Source of the DNA: Methylobacter tundripaludum
GTDB lineage: Bacteria > Pseudomonadota > Gammaproteobacteria > Methylococcales > Methylomonadaceae
Reading direction: 5' to 3'
DNA length: 64,000 nt
Assembly: GCF_002934365.1 (NCBI RefSeq)
Contig: NZ_PTIY01000010.1
Location: 62,001 to 126,000, forward strand
The notes beneath the pieces were generated by a model, which searched no databases, had not been told where the DNA came from, and saw only the letters and a program-made list of their open reading frames with translations. Positions 54,706-64,000 of this stretch are shown here, piece after piece (within the stretch, counting starts at the first letter, position 1; the number at the start of each line of letters is the position of its first letter). The translations under genes were made by a program, and so were the position numbers.

Positions 54706-54790
54706 CTTATCCGATCGAAACTATCCCAAGCAGGACTCCTAGTATTCAAAATTGCCTTATACGCTTTTGTACGCCATTCGATCTAAATTG

Positions 54791-55666
54791 ATGCGCATCT
54801 ATCTGGCCTACATCAGTATTGTGTTACTTTGGGCGACGACACCGCTGGCGATCAAATGGAGCACTGAAGGGACGGGATTTCTGTTCGCGGCGGCCGGACG
54901 AATGACGATTGGTTTGGCATGCCTGTTATTGATGCTGGCGCTGTCGCGGCAACGCCTGGCCTGGCATCGTAAGGCGCTACAGACTTACCTGGCCGTGGCC
55001 GTGCAAATTTACGGTTCGATGCTGGCGGTTTATTGGGCGGCGCCATTTATTCCTTCCGGCTGGATTTCGGTGATATTCGGTCTGTCGCCGTTGATGACGG
55101 CTTTATTGGCGGCGATCTGGTTAGGAGAGCGGAGCCTGACGCCGGGCAACCTGCTGGCTTATGTCCTGGGCATTAGCGGTTTATGGATTATGTTCGGCTC
55201 GGCGATGCAATTGGGTCATAACGCAGTGCTCGGTATAGTCGGCGTACTGGTGTCGACGTTTTTGCAAGCCATCAGCTCGGTTTGGGTCAAGCGCATTGCC
55301 GGGAAAATACCGGCCTTATCTCAGGTAACCGGAGGCCTGCTGCTGTCTGTGCCAGTTTATCTGATTACCTGGGCGCTACTTGACGGGCATTGGCCGGCTG
55401 ATATTTCATCGATAGGTCTGGCATCTATTGTCTATCTGGGCATGATAGCCACGACGGTCGGCTTTGTGCTTTATTACTATTTACTGATCCACCAGAGCGC
55501 TACCAGAGTTGCATTGATCACCTTGATTTCGCCGGTCATGGCCCTGCTGTTGGGTCATGCCGTCAATCACGAACCGCTGACCATAAAAGTGGTGGCGGGA
55601 ACACTGCTTATACTCTGCGCATTGCTGGCGCACACATTTTCTGGCCGGTTAAACAGCTCAAAATAA
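54791..55666 (+). CDS. DMT-superfamily permease (EamA family)
   Basis: 291 residues from ATG 54791. Ten hydrophobic helices in two EamA repeats (first near LLWATTPLAIKWS, second near GILGIVGVLVSTF-like LGIVGVLVSTFLQAISSVW). An inner-membrane metabolite exporter; substrate unknown. Confidence 0.88.
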   Translation: MRIYLAYISIVLLWATTPLAIKWSTEGTGFLFAAAGRMTIGLACLLLMLALSRQRLAWHRKALQTYLAVAVQIYGSMLAVYWAAPFIPSGWISVIFGLSPLMTALLAAIWLGERSLTPGNLLAYVLGISGLWIMFGSAMQLGHNAVLGIVGVLVSTFLQAISSVWVKRIAGKIPALSQVTGGLLLSVPVYLITWALLDGHWPADISSIGLASIVYLGMIATTVGFVLYYYLLIHQSATRVALITLISPVMALLLGHAVNHEPLTIKVVAGTLLILCALLAHTFSGRLNSSK

Positions 55667-55713
55667 ACGACTCTCCCCAGGCAATGCCGCAAAAGGCGAT
55701 TCCTGAAGAATAA

Positions 55714-56193
55714 CTAAAACAATGCGACGCCTTCAATAGCGCTTTCAACTGTTTCCGCCCTTATTTGCCGCCGGTTGCCTGCAAATTGCTTTTTGATCAC
55801 TTTAGCTTCCCCGTATTTATCCGCCCATGCGATAAATACGGTGCCGACCGGTTTATCAGGCGTTCCGCCATCCGGCCCTGCTATGCCGGTCACCGCAACT
55901 GCAACATCCGCCTCGCTGTGCGCCAAAGCACCTGCCGCCATTTCAGTTGCGGTCTCGGCGCTCACCGCACCGTGTTTTTCCAAAGTTTCCGGGCTGACGT
56001 CCAACATCTGCACTTTTGCCGAATTGCTGTAGGTCACAAAGCCCCGGTCGAACCAAGCCGAACTGCCCGGCACGTCGGTAATCGTTTGCGCAATCCAGCC
56101 GCCGGTGCAGGATTCGGCTGTGGCTATTTTTTTGCCGTTGGCTTTTAATTTGCGGCCCAGTTGCTCGGCCAGTTCAAATAATTCAGACTCCAT
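55714..56193 (-). CDS. pncC: nicotinamide-nucleotide amidohydrolase (CinA C-domain)
   Basis: 159 residues from ATG 56193. KIATAESCTGGWIAQTITDVPGSS and VAVTGIAGPDGGTPDKPVGTVFIA are the PncC signatures, with the catalytic Ser in AESCTGG. It converts NMN to nicotinate mononucleotide. It diverges from mutS with a 36-bp gap; the long upstream frame is shadow of mutS. Confidence 0.93.
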   Translation of the reverse strand: MESELFELAEQLGRKLKANGKKIATAESCTGGWIAQTITDVPGSSAWFDRGFVTYSNSAKVQMLDVSPETLEKHGAVSAETATEMAAGALAHSEADVAVAVTGIAGPDGGTPDKPVGTVFIAWADKYGEAKVIKKQFAGNRRQIRAETVESAIEGVALF

Positions 56194-56229
56194 GATGTGA
56201 CCTCGCGCGACTTCGGATAAAATAGGTCC

Positions 56230-58797
56230 ATGAGTATAAAACAAAAGACCGCCGACCATACGCCGATGATGCAGCAATTTATGCGCATCAAGGCCGAACA
56301 CCCCGATACCCTGCTGTTCTACCGTATGGGGGACTTTTACGAACTGTTTTTCGATGACGCCAAAAAAGCCTCGCAACTACTCGATATTACGCTGACCAGC
56401 CGGGGACAATCGGCGGGGCTTCCTATCCCAATGGCGGGAATTCCTTATCACGCCGCCGAAGGCTATCTTGCCAAGCTGCTAAAACACGGCGAATCCATCG
56501 CAATATGCGAACAAATCGGAGACCCGGCAACGTCCAAAGGGCCGGTCGAGCGCAAGGTAGTGCGCATCGTGACACCCGGCACGGTTACCGACGAAGCCTT
56601 GCTGGAAGACCGCAAAGATAATCTGCTGGTCGCGGTGTGCTCCTTCCCAAATTCACGACACGGCATCGCCAGCCTGGATTTAACCAGCGGCCGTTTTGTG
56701 TTGCAACAGGTCGAATCCATCGATCAGTTATTAAGCGAAATCGGCCGCCTTAACCCGGCCGAACTGCTGTTTAGCGAAGACTGGCCGCTGCCTGCCGGCT
56801 TAAAACAGCGTAGCGGCTTGTGCAGAAGACCGCCCTGGCATTTCGAGGCGGAAAGCGCCAAACAACTGGTGCTCAAGCAGTTCAACACGCTGGATTTGAA
56901 AGGCTACGGCTGTGAAAACATGCCCGCCGCCATCGCCGCAGCGGGCGGTTTGCTGCAATATGTCAAGGACACCCAGCAAAGCGCTCTGCCCCACATCCAA
57001 GGCATCCGCACCGAAAACAGCGACGATAGCATTTTGCTCGATGCATCCAGCCGCCGCAATCTTGAGCTTGATTTTCACCCGTCCGGGCAACTGCAATACA
57101 CGCTGTTCGGAGTGCTGGACAAAACCGCAACCGCGATGGGCAGCCGCTGTTTGAGGCGCTGGATTAACCGGCCGTTACGCGACCACGACATTCTGAACAA
57201 CCGCTACGCCTGTATCGACACCCTGCTTAATGTCTTGTTGTATCGCGACATTCAAAGCCACCTGCGACAGGTCGGCGATATTGAACGGATCAGCTCCCGT
57301 ATCGCGTTAAAATCGGCTCGGCCCCGCGACTTGCTGGTGCTGCGCAATACCTTGGCGGTACTGCCCGCGCTGCAACAGGCGCTGTCCGGCGGCGATAACC
57401 CGCAGCTTACAGCTTTATGCGAACAGATCGGCGAGCATCCCGAGATGTTAAAGCTGCTGCAATCTGCGATCATCGACAACCCGCCGGTGCTGATTCGCGA
57501 CGGCGGCGTGATTGCGCCCGGCTATCACCCGGAACTGGATGAGTTGCGGAACTTAAGCCAGAACGCCGACCAGTTCCTGATCGATATGGAGAACCGCGAA
57601 AAAGCGGCAACCGGCATCAGCACGCTGAAGGTCAATTACAACCGGGTGCATGGTTACTATATCGAGATTTCCAACCTGCATGCGGAAAAAGTCCCCGCAC
57701 ATTACACCCGTAAGCAGACTTTAAAAGGCGCTGAGCGATACATTACCGAGGAATTGAAATCGTTTGAAGATAAGGTGCTCAGCGCGAAAGAAAAATCGCT
57801 GTCTTTTGAAAAAGCCTTGTACGAGGAATTGCTGAACATCATCGGCGCGTCGTTAATCCCGTTGCAGCAGTGCGCCGCAGCGCTGGCCGAGCTGGATGTG
57901 TTGGTCAACTTTGCCGAACGCGCAGAAACCTTGAATTTATCTCAGCCGACGTTGGTCGATAAGCCCGGCATCACGATTGAAGCCGGTCGGCATCTGGTCG
58001 TTGAACAGGTTTCGGATATTCCGTTTGTGCCCAATGACTTGTCGTTTTCCAGCAAGCGCCGAATGCTGGTCATTACCGGTCCGAACATGGGCGGCAAATC
58101 GACTTACATGCGCCAGGCGGCGCTGATCGTGTTAATCGCCCACATCGGCTGTTATGTTCCGGCCAAGTCTTTAACCTGCGGCCCTGTCGACAAGATTTTC
58201 ACCCGTATCGGCGCGTCCGACGACCTGTCCAGCGGACGCTCCACGTTTATGGTGGAAATGTCGGAAACCGCCAACATCCTGCATAACGCAACCTCAAAAA
58301 GCCTGATCTTGATGGACGAGATCGGCCGCGGCACCAGCACCTTCGACGGCTTGTCGCTGGCCTGGGCCTGCGCCGATCATCTGGCTAAAGAAACCCAGGC
58401 GTTTACGCTGTTTGCGACGCATTATTTTGAGCTGACCACGCTGCCCGAAGAACAAAAAACCATCCACAACGTACATCTGGATGCGATGGAGCATGGCGAC
58501 AAAATTATTTTCCTGCATGCGGTCAAAGACGGCCCGGCCAGCCAGAGTTACGGCTTGCAGGTAGCCTCTTTGGCGGGCGTGCCTCGCTCGGTGATCGATA
58601 AGGCCAAAGCCAAGTTACGACATCTGGAAGACCACGCCTATCTTGAACAACAGGCGGAAACCGGGGTTAACCAGCTGGATTTGTTTTCATCGAAGGAATG
58701 CCATCCGGCGGTGGTGGCGCTCGAAGACATGAACCCGGATGATTTGAGCCCGAGACAGGCATTGGACTTGCTATACCGACTTAAGGGGATGGTGTAA
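56230..58797 (+). CDS. mutS: DNA mismatch repair protein MutS
   Basis: 855 residues. The mismatch-reading loop [11 protein letters not shown] (with the F-x-E equivalent), the lever/clamp region, Walker [16 protein letters not shown], and [22 protein letters not shown] are all intact. It recognises mispairs and recruits MutL. Full length for the family. Confidence 0.97.
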   Translation: MSIKQKTADHTPMMQQFMRIKAEHPDTLLFYRMGDFYELFFDDAKKASQLLDITLTSRGQSAGLPIPMAGIPYHAAEGYLAKLLKHGESIAICEQIGDPATSKGPVERKVVRIVTPGTVTDEALLEDRKDNLLVAVCSFPNSRHGIASLDLTSGRFVLQQVESIDQLLSEIGRLNPAELLFSEDWPLPAGLKQRSGLCRRPPWHFEAESAKQLVLKQFNTLDLKGYGCENMPAAIAAAGGLLQYVKDTQQSALPHIQGIRTENSDDSILLDASSRRNLELDFHPSGQLQYTLFGVLDKTATAMGSRCLRRWINRPLRDHDILNNRYACIDTLLNVLLYRDIQSHLRQVGDIERISSRIALKSARPRDLLVLRNTLAVLPALQQALSGGDNPQLTALCEQIGEHPEMLKLLQSAIIDNPPVLIRDGGVIAPGYHPELDELRNLSQNADQFLIDMENREKAATGISTLKVNYNRVHGYYIEISNLHAEKVPAHYTRKQTLKGAERYITEELKSFEDKVLSAKEKSLSFEKALYEELLNIIGASLIPLQQCAAALAELDVLVNFAERAETLNLSQPTLVDKPGITIEAGRHLVVEQVSDIPFVPNDLSFSSKRRMLVITGPNMGGKSTYMRQAALIVLIAHIGCYVPAKSLTCGPVDKIFTRIGASDDLSSGRSTFMVEMSETANILHNATSKSLILMDEIGRGTSTFDGLSLAWACADHLAKETQAFTLFATHYFELTTLPEEQKTIHNVHLDAMEHGDKIIFLHAVKDGPASQSYGLQVASLAGVPRSVIDKAKAKLRHLEDHAYLEQQAETGVNQLDLFSSKECHPAVVALEDMNPDDLSPRQALDLLYRLKGMV

Positions 58798-58820
58798 TAA
58801 AACCCAAATGTACAAGGAGC

Positions 58821-58836
58821 CGCGACTCCAGTCGCG
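58821..58836. repeat. REP palindrome, CGCGACT type, copy 1
   Basis: CGCGACT (58821-58827), CC, AGTCGCG (58830-58836); downstream flank of the rayT remnant. Confidence 0.8.
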
Positions 58837-58865
58837 CCCGATGTCGAAAGCGCCGATCTGCATAG

Positions 58866-59396
58866 CTAAAGTTGCGGTTCCTCGTGAATGCCGTAAAAGC
58901 GCTTATCAGCATCTTTTAATCCAGCTTTAAGCGCGTTGTTTTTGATGTATTCGTAAGCAATACAATAATGTCTTTCATCGCATATTTGTTTGTCGTAATA
59001 ATCCTTTTGCCAGAATTTCCCTTGTCTTCCTAACGCTTGATTTAGGAGTATCGCAGACTCGCCCTTTAGTTTCTGCATAAGGCAAGACAGCCCTGTTTTT
59101 TGGGTAAACAGAAGGTGTACATGGTTAGGCATAATGCTAAAAGCGATTAAATCGTAAAAATCGGACTCAAGGCTTTTAAGGTATGCCGCCAAAAGGCAAA
59201 TCATGTTGCCATACAAATAAGCGCCTTCGCGCGACTTGTCCAAATATTGATCGATTCGCCATTGTTTTTTGGACATTTCAAGGTCGGAACCAATCAGCTG
59301 ATTTAAGTAGGCATCTAAGCTGTCTTGAGTCCTGAACGTGACAAACTAGACTGCGTTTAGCCGACTGTAATGATGCAAATGTTTAAATATTTTCAT
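58866..59396 (-). pseudogene. REP-associated tyrosine transposase (RayT), nonsense mutation
   Basis: The intact part (ATG at 59276) encodes 136 residues with FSIMPNHVHLLFTQK (the HUH motif) and YEYIKNNALKAGL near the end (the tyrosine region). Upstream in the same frame, an ATG at 59396 starts MKIFKHLHHYSRLNAV, then TAG (59348-59346), then FVTFRTQDSLDAYLNQLIGS, which is the usual beginning of the RAYT family. A single base change (for example TAC to TAG) broke the gene. The enzyme cuts and rejoins single-stranded REP DNA; three REP palindromes of one type surround this gene. Confidence 0.85.
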
Positions 59397-59411
59397 GATC
59401 TATTCCGAAAC

Positions 59412-59427
59412 CGCGACTTCAGTCGCG
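59412..59427. repeat. REP palindrome, CGCGACT type, copy 2
   Basis: CGCGACT (59412-59418), TC, AGTCGCG (59421-59427), followed by CCCGAT as in copy 1. Upstream flank of the rayT remnant, same orientation as copy 1. Confidence 0.8.
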
Positions 59428-59464
59428 CCCGATATTGAGAGTATCGTGATTATTGTTTCTCGTG

Positions 59465-59480
59465 CGCGACTGAAGTCGCG
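59465..59480. repeat. REP palindrome, CGCGACT type, copy 3 (inverted)
   Basis: CGCGACT (59465-59471), GA, AGTCGCG (59474-59480). The loop (GA) and flank (TCTCC) show opposite orientation to copy 2, forming an inverted REP pair 37 bp apart. Confidence 0.8.
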
Positions 59481-59575
59481 TCTCCTTCGTGAAAGCATAG
59501 GCAAAAATAACCGCTAGCCCGACCAAGATAAAAGCCTACAATGCACATTAATACTGTACAGAATGAGGAGCGGAT

Positions 59576-59821
59576 ATGAACTCAGTCAATGTCACCGAAT
59601 TACGCCAGCATTTGCCCGATTATCTCAAACAAGTGCAGCAAGGCGAAGAAATCGCAATTACGCTGCACGGCAAAACCATTGCCCGCATCGTGCCCGATCG
59701 CAATGAAAGCAAACGCGAAGCCGCGTTAAAACGGTTGGAAGCATTGCGCGGCACCGTCATCGTCGGCGATATTATTGCACCGTCGGATGAAGAATGGACG
59801 GGCGATGCTGACAATCTATGA
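59576..59821 (+). CDS. Phd/YefM-type antitoxin
   Basis: 81 residues with GAGGAG upstream. VNVTELRQHLPDYLKQVQQGEEIAITLHGK is the Phd/YefM dimer domain; the C-terminal tail (IIAPSDEEWTGDADNL) is the toxin-binding arm. It overlaps the truncated toxin gene by 17 bp. Confidence 0.9.
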   Translation: MNSVNVTELRQHLPDYLKQVQQGEEIAITLHGKTIARIVPDRNESKREAALKRLEALRGTVIVGDIIAPSDEEWTGDADNL

Positions 59822-60086
59822 CACCAATGTCCTATTATTTTGGGCGGATCGTCAGGATCGATTAACGGCTGTTGCGCAACAAGCACTGGATAGCGGGCGA
59901 GCAGAAGGCAATCTGGCCTGTGCTGCAATTAGCTTCTGGGAAATCGCCTTACTGTTTCGCAAAAATCGGCTGGTGTTGCCAACGCAACATACGCCAAGCT
60001 CTTACATGGAAGACATCGTTGAGTCGCTTGGCCTAAATATTCTCCCGCTCACGCCTGCCATCGCCGCATTGGCTGAAAGCGGTTAA
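59805..60086 (+). pseudogene. vapC toxin, C-terminally truncated
   Basis: 93 residues from ATG 59805. MLTIYDTNVLLFWADRQD has the first Asp and CAAISFWEIALLF the Glu of the PIN domain. The frame stops at TAA just after PLTPAIAALAESG, where normal VapC proteins continue with the last third, including the third and fourth acidic residues (usually a D-P-A-D-R-x-I-x-A-T block). So the active site is incomplete and the toxin is probably dead, leaving an orphan antitoxin. Confidence 0.75.
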
Positions 60087-60087
60087 A

Positions 60088-60470
60088 AACCGCTTCAGTT
60101 TTGAAGCCAATTACATATACACCACTTGGTTAAACGCTCATGGCGAACGTAGCATTATCGAAGACGCGGTTTTAAGTTGGCTAGCCCACGGCAATAATGC
60201 TACGGCCCAAGGCGCGGACTTTATCTACAGCGCTTGGGTAAGGCTGATAAAACACTGCCTCCGGCTATATTGCCCTATCCTTGTGCTTGGTTGCGCGACC
60301 ATGCGACAGCTGCCGATGCGATATATTTCCTCAAATTCATCGTCAAAGCCGAATCCCTGGATACCGATACGTTACGTGCCGTTTTAATCTGGCTTAATAC
60401 CTGGAGTGAGGATGCCAAACTGCTTTACTGTCCAGAACTTCTTGCCTCTTTACGAAACAAAGGATTATAG
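60088..60470 (+). pseudogene. frameshifted remnant of a helical-repeat protein
   Basis: One frame from 60088 reads NRFSFEANYIYTTWLNAHGE, then RSIIEDAVLSWLAHG and ADFIYSAWV. At about 60236-60240 the continuity passes to another frame: GKADKTLPPAILPYPCAWLR, then IYFLKFIVKAESLDTDTLR. The repeated pattern 'IY-x-x-W-L-x-x-HG' suggests tandem helical repeats of about 35 residues. No start codon of its own; it is joined directly to the broken vapC. Family not recognised. Confidence 0.55.
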
Positions 60471-60476
60471 TCAAGT

Positions 60477-60497
60477 AGGGTACGCTGTGCGTACCCT
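60477..60497. repeat. 9-bp-stem palindrome (AGGGTACGC type)
   Basis: AGGGTACGC (60477-60485), TGT, GCGTACCCT (60489-60497). Part of a dispersed GGGTACGC-type family. Confidence 0.7.
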
Positions 60498-60587
60498 CTG
60501 GCGTAGATTTGCTCGAAGATATGCCCGAAGCAGGCTTGGGAGTTGCTTTATAGGCTTAAGGGGAAGGTGTAATTTTAGGCTATACAA

Positions 60588-60605
60588 GGGCGGCTAAAGC
60601 CGCCC
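60588..60605. repeat. 8-bp-stem palindrome after dsbC
   Basis: GGGCGGCT (60588-60595), AA, AGCCGCCC (60598-60605), 21 bases beyond the dsbC stop on the minus strand. It could end or protect the dsbC transcript, but no T-run follows. Confidence 0.6.
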
Positions 60606-60625
60606 CCACACTACCAGCAGTTGGC

Positions 60626-61348
60626 TTATTTTTTACCTTGCTCATCGGCCAGCGCTTCAGCCAGCTGCTTTGCAGGCAGATAACCGGGGAAGATATTACC
60701 TTTTTCGGTAACAATCATCGGCGTTCCCTTCACTTCAAAATCCTCGGCCAATTGCATGTGCTCATCAACCGGATTGACGCAGGTTTTAGCCGGCGGTGTA
60801 TCGCCTTTTTTCGCCGCCGTCAAAGCCGCTTTGCGGTCATCGGCGCACCAGACCGATACGGCTTTGTGGTATGAATCGGAACCTTTACCGGCTCTGGGGA
60901 AAAACAAATACTGGACAGTAATGCCTTCAGCCATGTATTGATCGATTTCCGAATGCAATTTACGGCAGTAACCGCAGTCAATATCGGTGAAGATGCTGAC
61001 CGTATATTTGCTTGTTTTAGGCTTGAACACGATCATTTTATCCTGACCGAGTTTCTCTAACGCCTGTTTACGAGCGCCGCCCAATTTTTCTTCGGTTAAG
61101 TCGGTACGCGCTGCAACATCAACCAAGTGTCCCTGAATCAAATACTTGCCATCATCGGAAACATAAACGATATTACCGCCGACTGTTACTTCATAAAGTC
61201 CGCTGATTTCAGAAGGTTTGACTGCTCCCACTGTGACCGATGGCATGGCTTTGCCCAACGCTTGCCTGATTGCGTTTTCATCGGCATGCGCTACGGAGAA
61301 AGCCAGGCCGAGTAGCGATACTGCGGCAATCTTAATAACTTTTTTCAT
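60626..61348 (-). CDS. dsbC: thiol:disulfide interchange protein DsbC
   Basis: 240 residues from ATG 61348 (AAGGA six bases upstream). Signal peptide ends VAHA. An N-terminal dimerisation domain (ISGLYEVTVGGNIVYVSDDG) precedes the thioredoxin domain with CGYC (TDIDCGYCRKLH) and the cis-Pro in VKGTPMIV. A second pair, VWCADD and KTCVNP, is the structural disulfide. It isomerises wrong disulfides in the periplasm. In E. coli the gene after rseP is bamA; here dsbC takes that place. Confidence 0.95.
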   Translation of the reverse strand: MKKVIKIAAVSLLGLAFSVAHADENAIRQALGKAMPSVTVGAVKPSEISGLYEVTVGGNIVYVSDDGKYLIQGHLVDVAARTDLTEEKLGGARKQALEKLGQDKMIVFKPKTSKYTVSIFTDIDCGYCRKLHSEIDQYMAEGITVQYLFFPRAGKGSDSYHKAVSVWCADDRKAALTAAKKGDTPPAKTCVNPVDEHMQLAEDFEVKGTPMIVTEKGNIFPGYLPAKQLAEALADEQGKK

Positions 61349-61391
61349 AATGTTCCTTAAATTGAGTAGGGACAAACCGCTTATTCCTGAA

Positions 61392-62753
61392 TTATTGAAA
61401 TAATCGTCCAATATCCAAAAACATAGCCAATGCCATTAACGACACAAGTAATGCAATACCGATTTGTTGAAAGAATATTTGCACCCTCTCTGAAACAGGG
61501 CTGCCTTTAATGCCTTCTATCGCAAAAAACAATAAATGCCCGCCGTCCAGCACCGGTATTGGCAATAAATTCAATATGCCTAAACTAACACTAACCAAGG
61601 CCATGTACTTTATAAAAGGAGTCAAGCCCATCGTGGCGGACTGCCCCGCATATTGGGCAATGCTGATAGGGCCGCTTAAATTTTCAACGGAGGCCTTGCC
61701 GATCAGCATCTTCGCCATCATTCTTAAGCTGGTGACGGAATAATAATAAGTAGTTTCAAATGCGACAGGAATCGCTGCCAGAGGCGACAACGCATATTCA
61801 ACGCTCACCGACTTCATCAGTGCTTCAGGGATGTAAACCGATGCACCGACTTTACCCTCAATTTGATCGCCCACTTTGACGCTTTTCGGCGTAATACTTA
61901 AGGTCAAACGCGCACCATCCCGCTCAATCAACAGTTTGATTGCGACATCGGGGTGACGTTTTACAGTGTCGACCCATTGCATCCAGTCTTTGATCATCGT
62001 ATCGTCAGCGCTGACAATCAGGTCGCCTTGTTGCAATCCGGCTGCCAGTGCGGCGCTATCGGGGAGCACTTTTCCTATGATAGGCTGCAATTTTGGCGAC
62101 CAAGGCTTAAAGCCTAAGCGTTGATACAATACATCAGGGCTTTCACTGTCTTTATCGGCAAGCTCAAGCACCTTGATAGCTTGTTGACCATCAAAGTTTC
62201 TTACCTCAACCTTTATGCTGTGTTCTCCATCAAGCCCCGAGGATACTAATACACTCATGGCCTCGGTCCAGGTTGGCGTCGTCTTGCCGTTAACCGAGAC
62301 GATCTCATCGCCTTCAACAAAGCCTGCGGCTGCGGCTAATGTACCCTGCTCTACCGCGCCGAGTATCGGTTTTATGCCGGTCTCGCCAATGACCAACACG
62401 CTCCAGAACAACACGACTGCGAGCACCAAGTTAAACAGGGGGCCTGCCGCAACGATGGCCGTTCTGGCTAATACAGATTGGCGATTAAACGCAAACGGCA
62501 AATCGGCTTCGCTGACTTCCCCTTCCCGCTCATCGACCATCTTGACATAGCCGCCCAGTGGGATTGCCGATATGGCATACTCTGTCGCACCTGGTTTTTT
62601 CCGGTACGACCATAAAACCTTGCCAAAACCGACCGAAAACCGGAGTACTTTGACTCCGGCTTTGCGCGCCACCCAGAAGTGTCCGAATTCATGAAATGAA
62701 ACCAGGACGCTGATGGCGACCAGGAAATAAAACAGTGTATGCAGCAAATCCAT
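61392..62753 (-). CDS. rseP: site-2 protease RseP
   Basis: 453 residues from ATG 62753, which overlaps the dxr stop by one base (TGATG). Zinc site HEFGH in VSFHEFGHFWVARKAG and the C-terminal LNLLPIPVLDGGHLLF give the active site; two PDZ domains lie between (residues about 125-300). It cleaves RseA in the sigma-E envelope stress response. Confidence 0.95.
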   Translation of the reverse strand: MDLLHTLFYFLVAISVLVSFHEFGHFWVARKAGVKVLRFSVGFGKVLWSYRKKPGATEYAISAIPLGGYVKMVDEREGEVSEADLPFAFNRQSVLARTAIVAAGPLFNLVLAVVLFWSVLVIGETGIKPILGAVEQGTLAAAAGFVEGDEIVSVNGKTTPTWTEAMSVLVSSGLDGEHSIKVEVRNFDGQQAIKVLELADKDSESPDVLYQRLGFKPWSPKLQPIIGKVLPDSAALAAGLQQGDLIVSADDTMIKDWMQWVDTVKRHPDVAIKLLIERDGARLTLSITPKSVKVGDQIEGKVGASVYIPEALMKSVSVEYALSPLAAIPVAFETTYYYSVTSLRMMAKMLIGKASVENLSGPISIAQYAGQSATMGLTPFIKYMALVSVSLGILNLLPIPVLDGGHLLFFAIEGIKGSPVSERVQIFFQQIGIALLVSLMALAMFLDIGRLFQ

Positions 62754-63937
62754 CAATAATTAAGCTCTTCAATAATCTGCCTAGACGTTAACCGGGCCTG
62801 CTGATCCGTATCTAAAATGATTTCCAGCGTATCGGCAGGCTTGGCCTCGAATTCTCCCATACAGCGCTCAATAATAACCGGAATATCGGTAAAGCGAACC
62901 TGTTCATTCAAAAATGCTTCGACAGCAATTTCATTCGCCGCATTCAAAACAGTCGGCATGGTACCGCCCGCAGCAATAGCCTCATACGCCAGGCGTAAGC
63001 ACGGAAAACGTTCAAGGCTTGGCTCCTGAAAATCCATACGTCCTACATCGAAAATATTCAACGGCTCAACGCCCGAATCGAAGCGTTCCGGCCATGCCAT
63101 CGAATAAGCGATCGGTATGCGCATATCGGGATTGCCCATTTGCGCCAAAACCGTTCCATCTACATAATCCACCATCGAATGAATAACGCTTTGCGGATGG
63201 ATAACCACCTGTATCTGATCTGGGGCCATATCGAATAAAATACAAGCCTCGATCATCTCCAGGCCCTTATTCATCATCGTTGCCGAATCCACGGAAATTT
63301 TTCTGCCCATATCCCAGTTAGGGTGAGCCACTGCTTGGGCGGGCGTTACAGCAACCAGCTGATCGACCGGCATTTCCCGGAAAGGGCCGCCGGAAGCGGT
63401 CAATAAAATACGTCTGGCTTGCTTCGCCTGCATGCCTGTTTTATAGCCTGCTGGCATGCACTGGAATATCGCATTATGCTCGCTATCGATCGGCAGCAAC
63501 TGTGCTCCTGAGTCGCTGACGGCTTGCATGAAAATAGAACCCGACATCACTAGCGCTTCTTTGTTGGCCAATAATACGGTTTTACCCGCTTTGGCCGCCG
63601 CCAGACTCGGCAATAAGCCCGCTGCGCCTACGATGGCCGCCATGACTGAATCGACGTTGTCCAGTGTGGCGACATGTTCCAAGGCCTTGGCGCCTGACAG
63701 GACTTTTATATCGGCTATCGTCGAGTCTTTAAGCTTTTGTTCAAAGATTCGCGCCTTATCTTCATCCACTACAACGACGATCTCTGGATGATGCTCCAGA
63801 CATTGCTCGTAGAGGGTGTCAATATTGGTATTGGCGGTTAACGCAACAACCTTGTACAGACTTGAATGCCTGGCTACCACATCTAAGGTGCTGACACCGA
63901 TCGAGCCGGTCGCTCCAAGTATGCAAATGCCTTTCAT
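62753..63937 (-). CDS. dxr: 1-deoxy-D-xylulose 5-phosphate reductoisomerase
   Basis: 394 residues. [15 protein letters not shown] binds [21 protein letters not shown] (the metal-binding Asp-Ser-Glu) and [11 protein letters not shown] are family signatures. Second step of the MEP isoprenoid pathway. It overlaps cdsA by 4 bp (ATGA). Confidence 0.96.
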   Translation of the reverse strand: MKGICILGATGSIGVSTLDVVARHSSLYKVVALTANTNIDTLYEQCLEHHPEIVVVVDEDKARIFEQKLKDSTIADIKVLSGAKALEHVATLDNVDSVMAAIVGAAGLLPSLAAAKAGKTVLLANKEALVMSGSIFMQAVSDSGAQLLPIDSEHNAIFQCMPAGYKTGMQAKQARRILLTASGGPFREMPVDQLVAVTPAQAVAHPNWDMGRKISVDSATMMNKGLEMIEACILFDMAPDQIQVVIHPQSVIHSMVDYVDGTVLAQMGNPDMRIPIAYSMAWPERFDSGVEPLNIFDVGRMDFQEPSLERFPCLRLAYEAIAAGGTMPTVLNAANEIAVEAFLNEQVRFTDIPVIIERCMGEFEAKPADTLEIILDTDQQARLTSRQIIEELNY

Positions 63938-64000
63938 GACATCAGTCCTATCAATAATATGCCGGCATAAAAAAATGGAATGGCTGCAATCAAACTGTCA
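63934..64000 (-). CDS. cdsA: phosphatidate cytidylyltransferase, C-terminal end (partial)
   Basis: Only 22 residues are in the window: [20 protein letters not shown] and Ser before the TGA at 63936-63934. The DS-x-x-A-A-x-P-x-F end and the position before dxr and rseP identify CdsA. The rest lies beyond 64000. Confidence 0.8.
   Translation of the reverse strand, partial: DSLIAAIPFFYAGILLIGLMS

Noticed and set aside
55714-56376. longer pncC start at 56376
   Set aside because: The extra 61 codons lie over the start of mutS on the other strand and do not match CinA/PncC.

Overview
The window reads as a stretch of a gammaproteobacterial chromosome. Two conserved neighbourhoods show this: the fatty-acid block yceD-rpmF-plsX-fabH-fabD-fabG-acpP-fabF-pabC-mltG-tmk-holB-pilZ-tatD, in the order known from Pseudomonas-type genomes, and smc-zipA-ligA. 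Protein style, the heavy load of REP-like palindromes and the mix of genes suggest a methanotroph-like relative (Methylococcales), but no methane-oxidation gene lies here, so that placement is inference.

Layout. 1-6601: the tail of a LuxR-type regulator, a gene-poor stretch with a MITE-like repeat, then a tripartite RND efflux operon (membrane fusion lipoprotein, RND pump, TolC-like lipoprotein). 6888-15227: a secondary-lipid/polyketide locus of a 2213-residue iterative synthase (hotdog-AT-KS-degenerate KS-KR-DH), an Sfp-type phosphopantetheinyl transferase and a free-standing triple acyl carrier protein. With KR and DH but no enoyl reductase, the expected product is a polyene or hydroxylated chain; the efflux operon beside it could export the product. 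A frameshifted cheB remnant marks the far edge. 15704-21160: an OFA-family transporter, a class V aminotransferase, an Ala/Gln-rich coiled-coil protein, a 176-residue orphan and a small membrane protein, with three copies of a ~125 bp repeat element. 21299-28109: ligA, a DUF1640-like protein, zipA and smc on the minus strand; smc carries an in-frame REP pair in its hinge. 28244-29899: queF, an FlhB C-terminal-like protein and psd. 30047-32348: an accessory patch with a putative PD-(D/E)XK-type protein, an MNT/HEPN pair and an AbrB/VapC pair. 32387-43659: the fatty-acid/cell-envelope block, minus strand, mostly with 1-8 bp overlaps. 43789-46441: two TPM-domain proteins, LemA, a possible H+-pyrophosphatase remnant and a beta-rich orphan. 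46862-55666: di-haem cytochrome c peroxidase with a clear terminator, an orphan membrane-anchored protein, Ppx/GppA, an ABC exporter, a GH19-type peptidoglycan hydrolase, small secreted proteins and a DMT transporter. 55714-60470: pncC, mutS, a REP-flanked broken rayT, a Phd/VapC pair with truncated toxin, and a frameshifted pseudogene. 60626-64000: dsbC, rseP, dxr and the end of cdsA, minus strand.

The most unusual items are the PUFA/enediyne-like synthase with its AT-before-KS order and separate three-ACP protein, the REP pair translated inside the SMC hinge, the repeat element family around 18.5-20.7 kb, and the REP-rayT unit at 58.8-59.5 kb. No tRNA, rRNA or CRISPR array was recognised.
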